DNA from: Mycteria americana
Taxonomy: Eukaryota; Chordata; Aves; Ciconiiformes; Ciconiidae
NCBI RefSeq assembly: GCF_035582795.1
Contig: NC_134373.1
Span: 29,544,501 to 29,608,500 of the forward strand
Direction of reading: 5' to 3'
Length of the DNA stretch: 64,000 nt
The notes beneath the pieces were generated by a model, which was not told where the DNA came from, ran no database searches, and saw only the letters and a list, made by a program, of their open reading frames with translations. Each line of letters starts with the position of its first letter. Position 1 is the first letter of the stretch. Positions 36,401-50,100 of the stretch are shown here, in pieces. The translations under genes were made by a program, and so were the position numbers.

Positions 36401-39400
36401 TTTTAACTGAATATGACAGCATTCGCTCCCCAAATCCTCTGGTTCACTGATTCACTTTCATTTCAATGGGAGACAGGCATCTAAGTAGTATTTTGCAGGT
36501 TTATGTCTAACTGCTTTGTGATCTTGAAGAAAGAAGCTATTATTGCTTTAGGATCCAGGCCCTGACTAAGGAAAGGATTTAAGCAAATCTTTGTGTTTCA
36601 GTTTGTTATGATGAGACACATTGAATTTTTCCTAAAGAAAGGATATTTTATTGTATGAGTGCCCCAAAACTTAGCCCTGCTACTTTTCACCACAGTTGTT
36701 CATTTGGAAAAAAAAAAATTAAAGAAACTAAAGTTTATCCTAAAAATTAGCATTTCTAGTATGGTATATTAGATATTTGCGGGAATGCATTCTTGTTTTT
36801 TGAAAAATAATAGAAAATACACCCTCCTACTAGATACACCCAAGAAATATATTGACTTTCAGCACATTCACTCTTGAGTAATCTTAATTTCAAATTATAT
36901 TGATGTCCCTTCACAACTTCCCCTGTTGCACATATATAGCCTGTCAAGCCCAGATGAAAGGCCAAAGTGAGTTTTTTGATGGGGAAAATGGCTCACATAA
37001 AAAAATATTCCTTCCTCTTTTTTTTGAACACGAATGCTGAATAAACAACTTTTCAGTAATACAAGGTAATGAATTGCAAACTTGCCAAAATCCAATTATT
37101 AATCTGATATTCAGATATTTATTTCATTCCTTGTAAGAATTCTGCAAGATCAGCTCTGAATAATTGTACTTTCTGGGAGGCTTGCATGCTAGCCCCCATT
37201 TAAAAGATCATTCTTTAATACAGTACTGCTGCAATGCCATGAGGCTACAAGCACGTTTAGCGCACATTCAACAACTGTCTGCACAAGTGAAAAGAAAAAA
37301 CCACAGAGTTATATTTAATGAATGTGATGCTGGCAAAGGGGTCCTATTTTCAATATTCAGGTGTGCTATGCAGTCTATTTAATTTAATAAAACAAGCAAT
37401 GATGGGAATTATAACACAGAAATTGGGTATACTGACATTAAATCCTATTTCTCATAATTAGGAAACAACTTTCGTACAAACTTAATGGTATATTGTCATT
37501 CCACAAACACTTTAGTCTCACAGAAATCAGCAGTATTGCTCAGAAGGGTTATAATGCTTTTGCTCCTTGATCTGACACCTGTTTCCCCCCATATCCCCGC
37601 TTTCTTTTCTGCCACGTGGGTAACTTTGCTTCAGAAAATACCATGGCAACAAACATATAAAAATGGTTTTCAAATTCATCATTTTCCCACTCTGATCCCC
37701 TGTGTGTCCATATAACTGCTATCATCAGTGAAAAGAATGGGGAAAAGGTAAGATGGGACCATCCTTTTTGGCAGTGTTACTAAAATATTATATACTAGAT
37801 TGATTGTGAAAATATGACAGACATATCAATGCAGAAGAGAGAGTTTCCGTGATAAAACCACTTGCTTAGAAAGTACTGTACTTCCCAAAGGCTGTAGACA
37901 TTATTTATTAGTGTATGGCAACTGAATATTTCACTAACTTTCCCACATTTTTATTTTTAAAGTATTTGAAACCTGACATGTAAGGAAAGCTTTACCATCT
38001 AAATGTTTAGCACTTGTTGACATAGTATCAAATGGATTATAACCATAATTTCTAAATACAGGGGAAACAGAAACAGAAAGGAAACATTGTCTCATTAAGA
38101 TCCAACCTCAACTGTACCAGATATTTTGTCATATTAGCGGCTTTCTCACATTTTCCATTGTCTGGTTTGTAAATGAGCTAAAAATCTACACTGCTTTTCT
38201 TCCTCAGCTCTACTGGTGGATGAAGACCTGTTAATATGATGCTTGGTGAGAAGACAAACACTTGCCTTTCCTCCTTCCTGAGTTTGGGATGAGCTAAATG
38301 TGATGGGCCAGTGTGGGATAACGAATAGTGTACATCGTCACTCCCACCAAGCTTCAGAAAAACTGGTGCTGTGTTAGTGACGAGACTACTGACAGCTGTG
38401 CCGCAGTGGAACTGCTGCACAGAACAGTGTCATTGCTCTCTTGTACCCTCTGTGCTGGTTTTGACTGGAAATCCTGCCTAGGACCTAAGAAAAAGGGGTT
38501 TTTTTCCATGCAGAGTTTATTGAAATCTAGGAATCTGAAAGACTGGAGTTTTAAGGGAAGGACTAGGACAAATATAAGGGGGAACACTAGAATAAAAGAC
38601 CAAGCCTTCTATTCCTTAAAATGTATGAGCCATTCACCTGTGCCACTGTAGGAGCTTTTGAGATGCAAACAGAAAGTTCTGATTTTCTCCTGCAGCAGAC
38701 AATGGTCCACCTGCATAATACATGCTATTTAAAGACATTACACAACCTGGGGTGTGCAGTAAATAAGTAATAAAAAACCATTGCATTGCTTTCTGCTGTA
38801 TAACTGCCTTCTATGTAATTTATCCCTCAAGCAAAATGAAACAATCACCTGCAAAAGCTATTCAGCTACTATGAATAATTGAAATGACCACCAAATATGT
38901 AGTTCAGACCCATCCTAACATTTTCATAGAGGGAAAAAAAAGTTTTAAGTGCTTGCATTGTATAAAATCAATGAAATTTGCTGTTCTGACTCTATACATA
39001 GGTAATTCAGAAACTTATTCCCATCTAGCTTGTATTACAGGAGGTACATTTTGTTTTTAACCAGGTGTTATTCCACAGGCTTTAATATCAATGTAAAGAC
39101 AGTCTCTAAAAGGCTGAGAGCTGGAGGAACAAAACCAGTAAAGCCAGGTCAAACAGAGAATAGCCCTTGCTGTCTGGGTTGATACACTTGATGTGACTTG
39201 ATGAACTCATACTTGATGAACAGGACTCTTTATCAAAACATTAATCCTCTGAGGAATCAAAGCAGACTCTTTCAAAAAGCAGTTCTGGTGTACTCCAAAA
39301 AGAGTCACTGCTGAGAGATGTTCCCAACAAGTGGAGATTTATCCTATACGACAAAAAGTAATTAACATGGCTGTTATGTTGTATTTGTCTTGATTTGAAG

Positions 39401-40946
39401 GGAATAGTCAAGAAACTAAAAGTAAAGGGCAAAAATGTGAGGGAGATAAAATCGGTATCCCAGTTCTTTAAGTGTGGATACCATATGAAAGTATGGCTGG
39501 CCAGCTCCATGGTCTGCCCTTGACTTAAAGTGGGATGGCCAGTCTAGCTGTTGAGAGGTGCGGAGCCTGTGCCAATACAGGGGCTGGCCAGGTAACCTGA
39601 ATGTCTAGCTGTGGAAAGTGTGTCAACCAGCAGACTGGTTGTGACCAGCATTGCAGGGTCAGATTGTAACACAAGTGAAAAGCGCAAAGCATGGACCTGG
39701 GAGCTCTATTACTTGCAAGTGTTTCAGGACCTCTCTTTTCCCTTTTTTCTCTGAGACATGTGGTGTATTTCCAGCGAATATACAAATGTGACTTGCAGTC
39801 AAGATGGTTGGTCATGCCTAGTCTATCATGCTTAGCACCTACTTTACTACACTTGTTTTGGGTGGATGCAGAAGGTAGGCAAGGATCTGAGGCTGGCACA
39901 TTTGCAATGTCCAGGAGTTGTTTTCTGAAAAAAAAGAATTATTTTCTAACCATTTGAGACTAAAACTTCTTCTCCCTTCTGCTGTTTGAGTAGTGAAGAA
40001 GGCTGTATGCCAATAGGCAATGCAGCCATATGGCTTGCCTTACTCTGGAAATGTCAGCCAGAAAGACTTTGAGGATACTCATGCCTACTGTCTAAGCATT
40101 CATCGTGGCTGTGGGTGATAGGAAAGGACAAACGTAATTGTCTGCATGCTTGTACCCAGGCATGAACAAGTTGGCCATTAGGGGCTGCAGTAACCTGTAC
40201 TGTCTGACTCTGAACTGGAAGTATTCTTCTCTGACACAACTGTATAACAATACTGCATTGCTTCCTTTGGCTGATGCACAGGGACAATTTCAGAAAAAAT
40301 GTCCTAGTCAAGAAATTACAGGGCTTTCCTTACAAGTCTGGGAGAATCCTGAGTTCTGGGAGCCCATCTGTGATAAAAAAAGAAATGCAGAACTTAGTTT
40401 ATGAACTCTTTGCAGAAGAGTGTATCTCCTCACTGCATGAGTATCTAGCAATGGGGCCCTGTTCAGGATCGTATGACTAGCATACAATTTCTTTCTTCTG
40501 CTCTCTCCCAGGAGCAACCCATCCCCAGAGTGTGAGGAAGCACAGTTCTTTGCATTCATATTAGATAAGCTTTGCACTATAATGGAAATTTAAAAAGTGT
40601 CTGAGCTCACTCAACCTTCCTGACCTCTTTGTAATTCCACTGATTCCCATCTGTGTTCTCACAGCAGTCGGGATCCACCAAGGCAGGATCCATTCAAGGA
40701 GGGGGCCTGGGTGCATAAGTGTAGTTACTTCAATGGTTAGGTACGCTTTCTGCATACCAAAGAGACCCTAAAATAGGAAAGCTTTCATTGCCAGAAGTTA
40801 AAGTGCCTTTAATATTTATTATACAGTTAATATGCCTCTTCAGAAAATCCTTTGAGGGAAATAACAAAGATCAATAGAGGCCTGATGAATCCTAAATGGA
40901 GAAACTAAAAGAAGTATTTATTTTTCTGTCTGTGTATCTCCTAGGG
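33480..40946. other. AT-rich unique noncoding DNA
   Basis: No gene is supported over 7.5 kb. Frames of 140 codons (34656-35078, plus) and 124 codons (39525-39899, minus) each overlap open frames on the other strand and show no family motifs. An AT-rich foldback (CTATAGAATT...AATTCTATGG) lies near 35,765-35,810. A copy of the scattered CAATGGG motif lies at 36440-36492. The 38.3-38.65 kb stretch is open on both strands and is unexplained. Confidence 0.5.
36440..36492 (+). repeat. Short old repeat motif (copy D)
   Basis: CATTTCAATGGGAGACAGGC is followed by ATCTAAGTAG. It matches the 'TTTCAATGGGAGTTAGGCACCTAA' phrase that I associate with old sauropsid interspersed repeats. Family unidentified. 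Confidence 0.4.
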
Positions 40947-41063
40947 ATGACAGCAAATCTGCAGGCATATTATAGCAATGGCCCAGGGTATTCTGTGGAA
41001 TTAAGGGAAGGGGAAGACATTTTCAAACACAAGAGCAAAGACTGTGCACTACCACAATGTTAA
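40947..41063 (+). other. Speculative small exon or micro-ORF (38 codons)
   Basis: The ATG at 40947 opens a 38-codon frame ending in TAA at 41063 (peptide starts MTANLQAYYSNGPGYSVELR). It lies just after a pyrimidine-rich stretch and CTAG, which could serve as a splice acceptor. The peptide is not low-complexity, unlike most frames here, but I do not recognise a family and a 38-codon frame is expected by chance. Listed as a low-confidence candidate. Confidence 0.12.
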
Positions 41064-44000
41064 TTACCATGCAAAGCATCAAACCACACATCTGCCCTTC
41101 CAGAAACAACATTCTCACGGAAATAATGAATAAAATACTAGATTATTTATCAAAATACTGTGCATAAAATTCACCCAGAACGTGACATCTTTAAGAAAAC
41201 ATGAACCATCTACCACAGAAAAAGAACGACCTGTATCTTTTTTACTGTGTCAATACTAAGCTGAGTTTATTTCTTGGGATCACATTTAATTACGAAAAAG
41301 AACAAGAAAAAAAGAGAAAACCCTGGGGAAATGATAAAATTGTTAATAAAATGTTTGGATGCACTGTATAATTACAACCCTTCAAGGAGTCAAAAATTCT
41401 CTGCTTCTTTATTTACATATAGAAAGATGCCCAGTGTTTGACACCCATTTGTCATAAATGCCATTGAAATTACAGATGATGCAAAATTTCACTATCAATA
41501 CCACGCAGTAAGCAGGGCGTAAGAACAAATAAGATGATATTTGGCTGAGAACCATAATCGTTAGTGTCCCAAATGGAACCTATACTACTGATGCATACAG
41601 CTCACTGATAAGTACTCCTAAGTACCCCTGTATGATGAAACTTGTCACCTGCACTATGCAAGCTCCACTTAGCATTTAGAATTAGAACTCACATACAGAT
41701 TATGCCTGTACAAGGCTTTTTTGTACAATGTTATTGTTACCCTTATATAACACCACACTGAATGTGCAAGGCAAATAGAATACATCACCCGTGTTACTGG
41801 AGGATTTCTCTCATGGCTGGCTTCTTCCATGAAATGAAGTCCTTCAAACATGGGCATTTGCTTCCTCCACTGGTACAAATTTACCCAAATATATCGATAT
41901 TGCAGTCAAACTCTTCCAGCTTCCCCTGACTTACATAATTTCCAGAAATAAACTCTCTAGACATTTTAAGTGTAAACCCTATTTAAGCTTCAGAAGGATC
42001 AGATATAGTTTGGTATCTTCAGCTGGCAGCTTGAATCAGAATATGTATGTGCCACCAGGCTGCTTGTGCCACCTCTCTATGCTTGACTGGAAACAGAAGG
42101 GTCTGCAACTTGATAGAAAATCTTTTTTACTAAGTTTATTATTGACTAGAGTGGTTCCACTAGGCATCCATCTGGATCCTGAATGCTTCCCAACACCACC
42201 CACTTCTATCTTACAATATGAAGTAAAATGTTACATTAAATAAGCTGAAGCCTGGTGGAAGAAATACCATCTTATTCCTTGAGGCTATTCAGCACAGTTT
42301 ATGTAGTCCCTATATTTGAATAAATACAATGTGAACAAAATTTCTCATCCACAGTTTAGGAGTTTGGTGTCTAACAGACTAAGATATGTTTATTTGGAAA
42401 AATATCACTCATTTAAAAGTTTCAGGGAACTTTCTCCTGAACACTATCATAACTGGGGTAACATCAATATTTCAGTGTTAAGCGATGTGTTGGCCAAATT
42501 TTTTAATGTGCCCATTTCTGGAGAAGCTGGATGCTGAAGTATTTCTTATAATACAAATGCTTTGTGATGAATATGTCTTGATAGAATAGTCTATTAACTG
42601 AAGGCAATATCACCAAAAGAACTGTTAAATTGGCCAGCCACCAAAATGACAAGAAATGCATATTTGTTTATTGTTAGCTACATAATTGTTTAAAAGAGCA
42701 ACAAATTGCTAAAATCATTTTTTAAATTCACTGCAAATACAAAATGAAGCTAAAGTGATTTGTTTATAGAGGATGTTTGGCACCAAAGTGAGAGTTAATC
42801 TTTCAAAACTCTGGCTTTAAATGGCCTTTTGAAAACCTATCCTTCAGTCACTGATTTAGATTTTCAGTTTTTGCCATTTTTTAAAAACTTCATGTGCTTC
42901 ATGTGCTTTACCACCTACTTCCCATATTCTATCTTTTATTCAAAACACCCTGTTTAGATTAGGAAGAATCAACAGATTATTATCTGCCCATTAAATCAAA
43001 TCACTTTGCACCGAGAAATTCTAGCTTCTTGGCAGCAGGTTATTTATACAGAAGAAAGTTGGCAATAAAGCATAGCCAACAGTTACAGTTTTAGCATGTG
43101 ATATATCTGTAATAACTCTTGATATGAAATATTAAGAGAATGGATGTTGGCTTTATTTATTAAAGTACCCCCTTGCTGAGGAAATAGTCTTGAAAATTAT
43201 TGTTTAACGCAGTGCATTAATTAAGTTCTACCTAAAAATCCCATATTCTAGATTTCTTGATTTATTTATTTTGGTTGTAAGATTTATTGTAGCAATTCAA
43301 TACAGTTGGATGCCTTTCCTTCTCGTTTCATCCCAACAGTGTTTTTACTGTATTCTTCTTTCAGTACGTAAGCCTGTAAAGTAATCCCTGTTGATTTAAA
43401 GACTATGGTAGACCTATGGTTGTTCATATAAAAAAATTGCTTCTTTAAGAAAACCAAAATGATAAATGGTTTTGTTTGGAGTGTTTGTTCTATGAATATA
43501 AAAAGTTTTAATGTAAAAGTGAAGTTAATAGAGTTCTACTAGTTTTCAAAAGATTTCGGAAACTCACAGACACAGTAACAAACCAGACTTGAGCATGTTA
43601 CGTTGGCATGTCTTGCAGTCATGTCCTCTCATTAACAAGATACCTAGCTATTCTTTAAAGTACAAATGAAGCAAACTTCTTCATGATCAAGGAGCACTGT
43701 AATGAAAGGAAAGGTGGAAGGAAGAAAGCTATGTGAAGATAAGGAAAGGGTTCAGTAAGCAGTTATTAAAATACAGTATTGCAGAGCCACGTGAAAAGAG
43801 CAGAGGAAGAAAGATGATGTCTGATGAAGCTGCTGTTATATACAAATATATTATTTTTTGCAGTGTGCAAAAAGTGATTCAGAATTGTCAGAAATGCAGT
43901 CAGGAAGCAGTGCTGTCTTAGAGGATAGCTGGAAAAAGAGAGGCCTGGCTTACCTTCAAGCAGAAGTGTTAGGACAACCTTTGATCTTCAGAAAACTTCT

Positions 44001-44100
44001 TTCCAACAGACCAGTGGTTCAAAAGGAAAGTGCAGGAAGCAGAAAAAGAAGGTAGAAGCAACAACTGCATTCTCCTGAAACAATGGACCGGTCAAGTGCA
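41064..44100. other. AT-rich unique noncoding DNA
   Basis: No gene or interspersed repeat is recognised. A small 9-bp tandem duplication (TTCATGTGC twice) lies near 42,889-42,906. The AT-rich 41.3-41.5 and 42.5-43.5 kb stretches have the look of conserved noncoding DNA, but this cannot be tested from one sequence. Confidence 0.45.
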
Positions 44101-44163
44101 AGGTGTGAAAGAGACAGGGGGAGAAGGAAAGAGAGGAGGGTGAGAAAGATAGAGAAAGAGCAA
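44101..44163 (+). repeat. GA-rich low-complexity tract
   Basis: The plus strand is mostly purine (GAAAGAGACAGGGGGAGAAG and similar). On the reverse strand it keeps a 153-codon frame (44019-44480) open with a Leu/Ser/Phe-rich product, a composition artefact. Confidence 0.7.
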
Positions 44164-47100
44164 GACTTTTCTCCCAGATAGAAAGGAAAGCTGCTTAGCA
44201 GCTCAGCTGGCACTAAGTCTAATGGATCACAGTGGAATAGGCATATCTCCCCATCTTCAAAATAAAATGTGAAATGACCTAACTGAAATAACAAATCCAT
44301 GAGAGGAATGATATAAAATAAATTACTGTACTTATAACTTCTTGTTTTACATTCCACTGAAAAGGGGCATATTGGCACAATGCAAGCCAAAACTGCAGTG
44401 TCTCTTACTAGACTTGTAGCTCCAAGCTGTAAACTTCCTACTTCAACAAATTTGAAGTTTAAATAGACATGATCCACCAAGAAAAGTTACACAGAAGATA
44501 GGAAGCACTAGAGTGAGTCACACAGGCATTTTAAGGAAGTTTAAAAAAATCAATAGTAGAAAGCTACAAAATCCTCTGTCCACATAGATTTGTTTGTGCC
44601 CTAAAAATAAACTGTAAGATATCTTTAAATTCTTCCATTACTTTCATCATTAACATTAGCTTTCATAACTCTGAATAGAGCTTTATTTTGCCACCATAGC
44701 CTCAGTGGCATTCACATTTTAATATTTTGCAGCGGGTAAATATTTACAGCAGAATTGCAGTGACCATACATGGTCCCTAGTACATATTAACCAAAAATAT
44801 GTTTTAATTGAAGCATAGATTGAAGGATAGAAATCATTTACAACATGTAATATGTATTTTCATCAAATATTTTAGACACATTTCAAAACATAAAAATGTC
44901 AATTTTTTATAGTGGGTAAAAAACATTTTCTATTATACCTATTTTTTCCATTTCACATGAAAGACTGCATTAGGTGTTTAGCAACCTTACTGAAAGACTC
45001 CATAGAAATATCAAGTATTGTTGTTTAAAATTGTATAAGATTGAATATAAAACATAGGATTACATGGGAGAAGATTTAAAGAATTTGTATCTAGTTCACT
45101 TTCTAATTAAAGAGAGAGAAATTGGATTATATTGATCCAATTAATAACATTTTTCTCTAATCCTTCTCAATTGTTTGTATGATGCAATGATGACTGCCAT
45201 TTGCTAAACTGCCTTCTATGGAAAGGCAGATTTCACTGCTTATCTGACTGAAAGAGAATGAAACATTAATACCATGGATGTCTCCCTTTGAGCACTGATC
45301 ACTTCTTTATGTTTGATCAGAAAGTGACAGAAACATTTTAGTGAATCCCTGTTTGCACTCCTACAAGCTAGCGAAGGACTGAAGACTAAAAAGACCTGAG
45401 AAAGCTGTCTTTTCCGGAGCATAGCCAAGCAAGTACTAATTTGAGAAAATGTCATAATATATTTTCAAAGCTGACCTTAAAGTGCTCTGAAGTTTTGAAT
45501 GCCAATCTTTGAAACATTTTCAGGGAGAATGCTTTCCAGATGATGTCTCATCGAAATTTCAGAAAATCAAGGACTTTAAAAAAATCCTCAAGATAGAGTC
45601 CAGAACAAAGAACCCCAAATCATTAAGACCTTCTTGAAAATCTTAGCCACTCTCCCTTTCTTGAAACTATTTTGAATTGTAAAAAGTTGCCTAGCCAAGA
45701 CACCTTGATGTCTTTAGTCATTTAACACAATGCCAGCTATTTCAACATAATGTTGGAAATATTTGCTCAGCAGACCAGCACCTACAGATAATTCTACAGT
45801 TAGTTGCAAAGAGAAAATATATCCTCTGTAGTTAAGTAATGGTAAACTGCAACATGCTCAGGAGGCACACGATTTGAACTATCCTGACTTGGAAGTTTGG
45901 GACAGGAAATTTAATAGATCTGAAATCTTTAAAGAAAAGCATTATGTTGCCCGTTTCACTTCCACAGTGAAACATATATTGTCCCTGTTAGGTCTGCTCT
46001 GACAATTTACCACTATTTAAATTATAGCCAAGATGTTAAACACCACCCAGAGACCAGTATTTGCAGCAGACCTCAGGGTCAAAGACCATGGTGACTCATG
46101 ATGTTTCACACCAGCTTCAGTTTAAAGGATGTAAAGTAAAACTGAGAAAATGAAAGCCTTTCCAGCTTGTGACTGTTGCACAGTGATTATTCAAATACTT
46201 GTGATAAAGGACAAGAAAGTAAAAAATATGGCATATACTGTAGGTGGTTTTAAAAATATTTTTATGTTTTGTTCTGTTGTATTTGAAAGACATAGCAAAA
46301 AAAATACATTTGTGGCAAAGACGATACTTTGATTTGTGCATGATTTGAAATGTGAAAATTGTTCAAAGAACTGGAACAGTAGGAAGTGCATATTTCCCTT
46401 TAGTGATGATGCACGAGTTCAAATCTTTACAGAGGTATGCTACAGAATCCTGAAATCAAAGTTGGTTTTTGTCCATTCAGAGTTGTTCAGATTTTCTGTT
46501 GTTAAAACAGATATTTTGTCTAAGGTGTATCCCTTGTTTAAAAATCACACACAAAAAAAACTAAATAGAATTACTCCTAATGATAATGAGCTTGTAGATA
46601 TGGTACAGTAAGGTTCTGGCTTAAAAGGAGGAAAGCTTTGAGATCTAAATCCTCTTTGAATTTCAAGCCTTCTGAAGTGACTATAATTCTGATCAAAGGA
46701 ACATAGAGGGAAAAAAGCACAATGGGAAGTTGATAGCTGGGTTTGGCCCCTGCATTCACAGGCGCATGGATAAAGGGTTTGGGGGTTGAGATCACAACTA
46801 GCCTTAAGAAAGAACAGTGCCTATCTAGAACAAGATCCATCTATTATCTGAAGCGAGAGGAATCAAGAATAGTATAATTAGATGTTAAACTGATGGAGGT
46901 CATGTCAGTAGCAGTGCAAATAGTTTGCTTAGACCTTCAGTAAGATTGATCTCACTGTAGGTATCAGATTAATTGCATATATTACTGAGGAGGTAGAAAA
47001 CCAACATACTTCACTCTAAATATGAGCCTGTTGTCATAAGCTCAAGTGTATCACATAATTTTTATGGTTACCATAAGAAACCATCAGTCTTTCAAAAATA

Positions 47101-50100
47101 GAAGATGACATAAAATGAAATGGTAGATTACTGGAAAGAAAAAAGTAAAAAAGTTCTTGAAGAAAAACTATAATTAAAATTTAAAAATAGAGTTGCCTAA
47201 ATGAAAACCCGAATTTCAGTTGAGTCAACAGAGCATACAAGAAAGCTAAGAAATGGAAAGAAAAGAACCCCAAATAAGAAAGCTAGGAAGGAATAGTTAG
47301 CAGAAAATCAACACATGCACTGTCTGCTGAGACGTGATAAGGAGGCATCAACTACATCAGTGAACAGTTTGAGACACTTGAATGGAAAAACAGGGACATA
47401 CCTAGAGATGTTCAATGCAGAGTGAGAGAACTTGCCGAATTCTTGGAGGCAAGAATGGATATGTGAAGTCAAGCACTGTTAAAAGAATATTCTAACAGCA
47501 TATAAAAGACATTCTAATCACCACATCTAATTGCAAATAGGAATAAAGCTCTAAAATGGCTCAAATGTCTTATGTATAAAGAAGAATAATTAACAATCAA
47601 ATTGAAAGCTGCTATCTTGACAGATGATGTATATTAGGACAATGGAAATGCAGTCCATAATTTGAATGCTGAAAAGAAGAGAATTTCAGATTATTTAAGT
47701 GTAGCATTCTTTTTGTGAAACTTCAACTGATTCTAAATTAAAATTGGTTTAACAAAGTTTTCTTAAAAGTGTGGAACTTGCCTTGTATGTCTCTTTCTGT
47801 CTTCAGCTCAGCTCAGCTCCTAGCTGAAGTTAAAGAAGGAATTTTCAGAAGCGACTCTACCTAAGTTTGGGTTGCTGAAACCAAGACATCCTCAATCAGA
47901 AGTGGTCTCTCTTGTTTAAAATTAGGCAATTTGTGTTTTCTGCAAGAGGGTGCAGAAAGCAGCTTTTAAACCCTGAGGTTAATGCTCTCACTGACAGCAC
48001 TGGAATCAGAAGTCTACAATACAGTAATCAGAGAGTATGTCTAAATGAACAAGTAATTTAACGCAAGAGCAACTTGTCCATAGAGCAAAAACAGTTGGCG
48101 TTCAAGCCCCTGCATCCAGACTGTGCATTTTGGGGTGCACTGTGAAACCAGTTTTTGTGTGGTGTCTTGGAGCAAATGTTCCCACCGTGCATGTGCCATT
48201 CAGATAGCTCCAGAACATCCTTGTTTTGGACTTTCGGTCTCCACTGAGGCTGAGATACATTAGGTGGTATCTGAAGAAAAGATACGGGACTAGTTTCCTT
48301 TGAAGGGAATCAAGTTTGCATGCACCAAAACTGTTCTGCAAACAGAATCAGTGCACAATAGTGACATTCAAGGAATTCACTTCAAAACCATACTATTGCT
48401 CCAAAACTAATCTAGATATAGCGATATCTCTGGACCAGACAAGATTTACAGCAGACAAGCCTCAGAACATTTGAAGCACTGAATTAAAGTAGCATCAATC
48501 CCAGCTACAAGCCATTAATGAAAAGCTAACTATCTCCAATATATTTAGATGATTGGTTAAGTATAGTAATTGTAAATGTAGTAAGTTGTTTGAAGGCCCT
48601 GTGGAATTTTCAAATATTGCTGACAGCAGCCAGGATATTTAAAGAAAATTACAAACTGAAAAGTATTAAATATGAAATGTTATGATATTCAACAAAAGAA
48701 ATGAAAATTTAAGTGAGTAGATGCATAAAGCGTCATTTTCTTATTCACCAAAAGTTACAAAAGAGCAGATCTAAATCTTCCACTGATGCAGAAATGAACA
48801 CTGGCAATGCTGATTTCTGGAATGGAAATATCCGTTCAAAGGAGGCAGTTCAGTCTGTACCACAATTCTGTTTGGGGCCTGGTTTGCTTGACTTATTTCT
48901 TTTCTCAAAGGTTGTGTATGAAACTCGCTAGCAGGTTATAACGATGAAAACTGACGGAAGACTCTTCAGCCTTTAAAGACATTAACGTACACAATTTAGT
49001 CTCCTGAGCAACTCAAGTCATGGAATTTGCAGTAATCTTTGCTCTGTATCCGTACGTCTGACATATACTATGTTCTTAAAAAAAATTAATTTTTTATTTT
49101 ACTATGTCGTGTATGGAGAGTATACTGATTGCACTGGTAATGTATTCCCACAGTTGCTCATCATCGTCACTGTGGAAAATGTGCACTTCATTTTTTAGCC
49201 TGAATCTTTTTATCTTTCAACCACTCAATGCCCTTCTCTGATCAATTCAAGATTCCTATACTTTTATCAGCTTCCTCCTTGTCAAAGTACTTACCAACTG
49301 CAATCAGGTTACCTCTGAACCTTTTCTTTGATAAATGTAAATCGAATGAATTTTTTAAATTTGCTGGACAAGGGGGAAGGCTGGGACACTTAAATTTATC
49401 ATTGACAGTGATAGTCCAGGAGGATGCCAGTCTCACCTGTGCAGGTTCTGGCTGAACATATCAAGAGCGTGCAGAGCTGAAGAACTATGTAATAAAGAAA
49501 CTGGTGTGTCTGCCTTCAAAATGTGGAAAGAGTGCTGAATTACAGCTAGGCAGCTATCACAGTGCCCAAACTAAATTCCTCTAACAGAAACTGCTTTAAA
49601 AGAAGAAACATTATCACCAGGATGAGATGTCCTGTAGGCAGGCCAATGAGACACAATGACCAGACAAAATGATGATTGAGCATCATAATATTTTTAATAA
49701 GGCTTGTAGGTCTGTTTGTGAAAGCAAGCAATGGAGAAAAAAGCTAGCAGAAGTTGCTCACTTATCATTAACCCTAAAAGTCCCATGCATTTGTCCTGCA
49801 AGCAAAATGCCTCTGTGAGTCAGGAGAAGAGAACAATCCTCGCTAGTGAAATGGTACCAGAACACGCTGGGTTAAGCAATATAGGATGGAATCTTTCAGC
49901 TGAAAGACAATTATAGAATTGACAGAGGACCGAAACCAGAGACACTAGATATACCATATCGACTACATGAAAGCTTTTGACTCGGCAGGTCAGCTGAGAT
50001 CACTCAACTCATGGAGCAATAAATAGTTCCTTCTGAAAGCTGGAAAAAGCTGTAATCAATACCTATTCTATTAAAGACTTTTAAAAAAATGTCCAGAGGA

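Noticed and set aside
44019..44480. 153-codon minus-strand frame rich in Leu, Ser and Phe
   Set aside because: It begins at TTG and is produced by a GA-rich tract on the plus strand.
46850..47760. A/G-rich stretch reminiscent of decayed LINE coding sequence
   Set aside because: No reverse-transcriptase or CR1 C-terminal phrase could be found in any frame.
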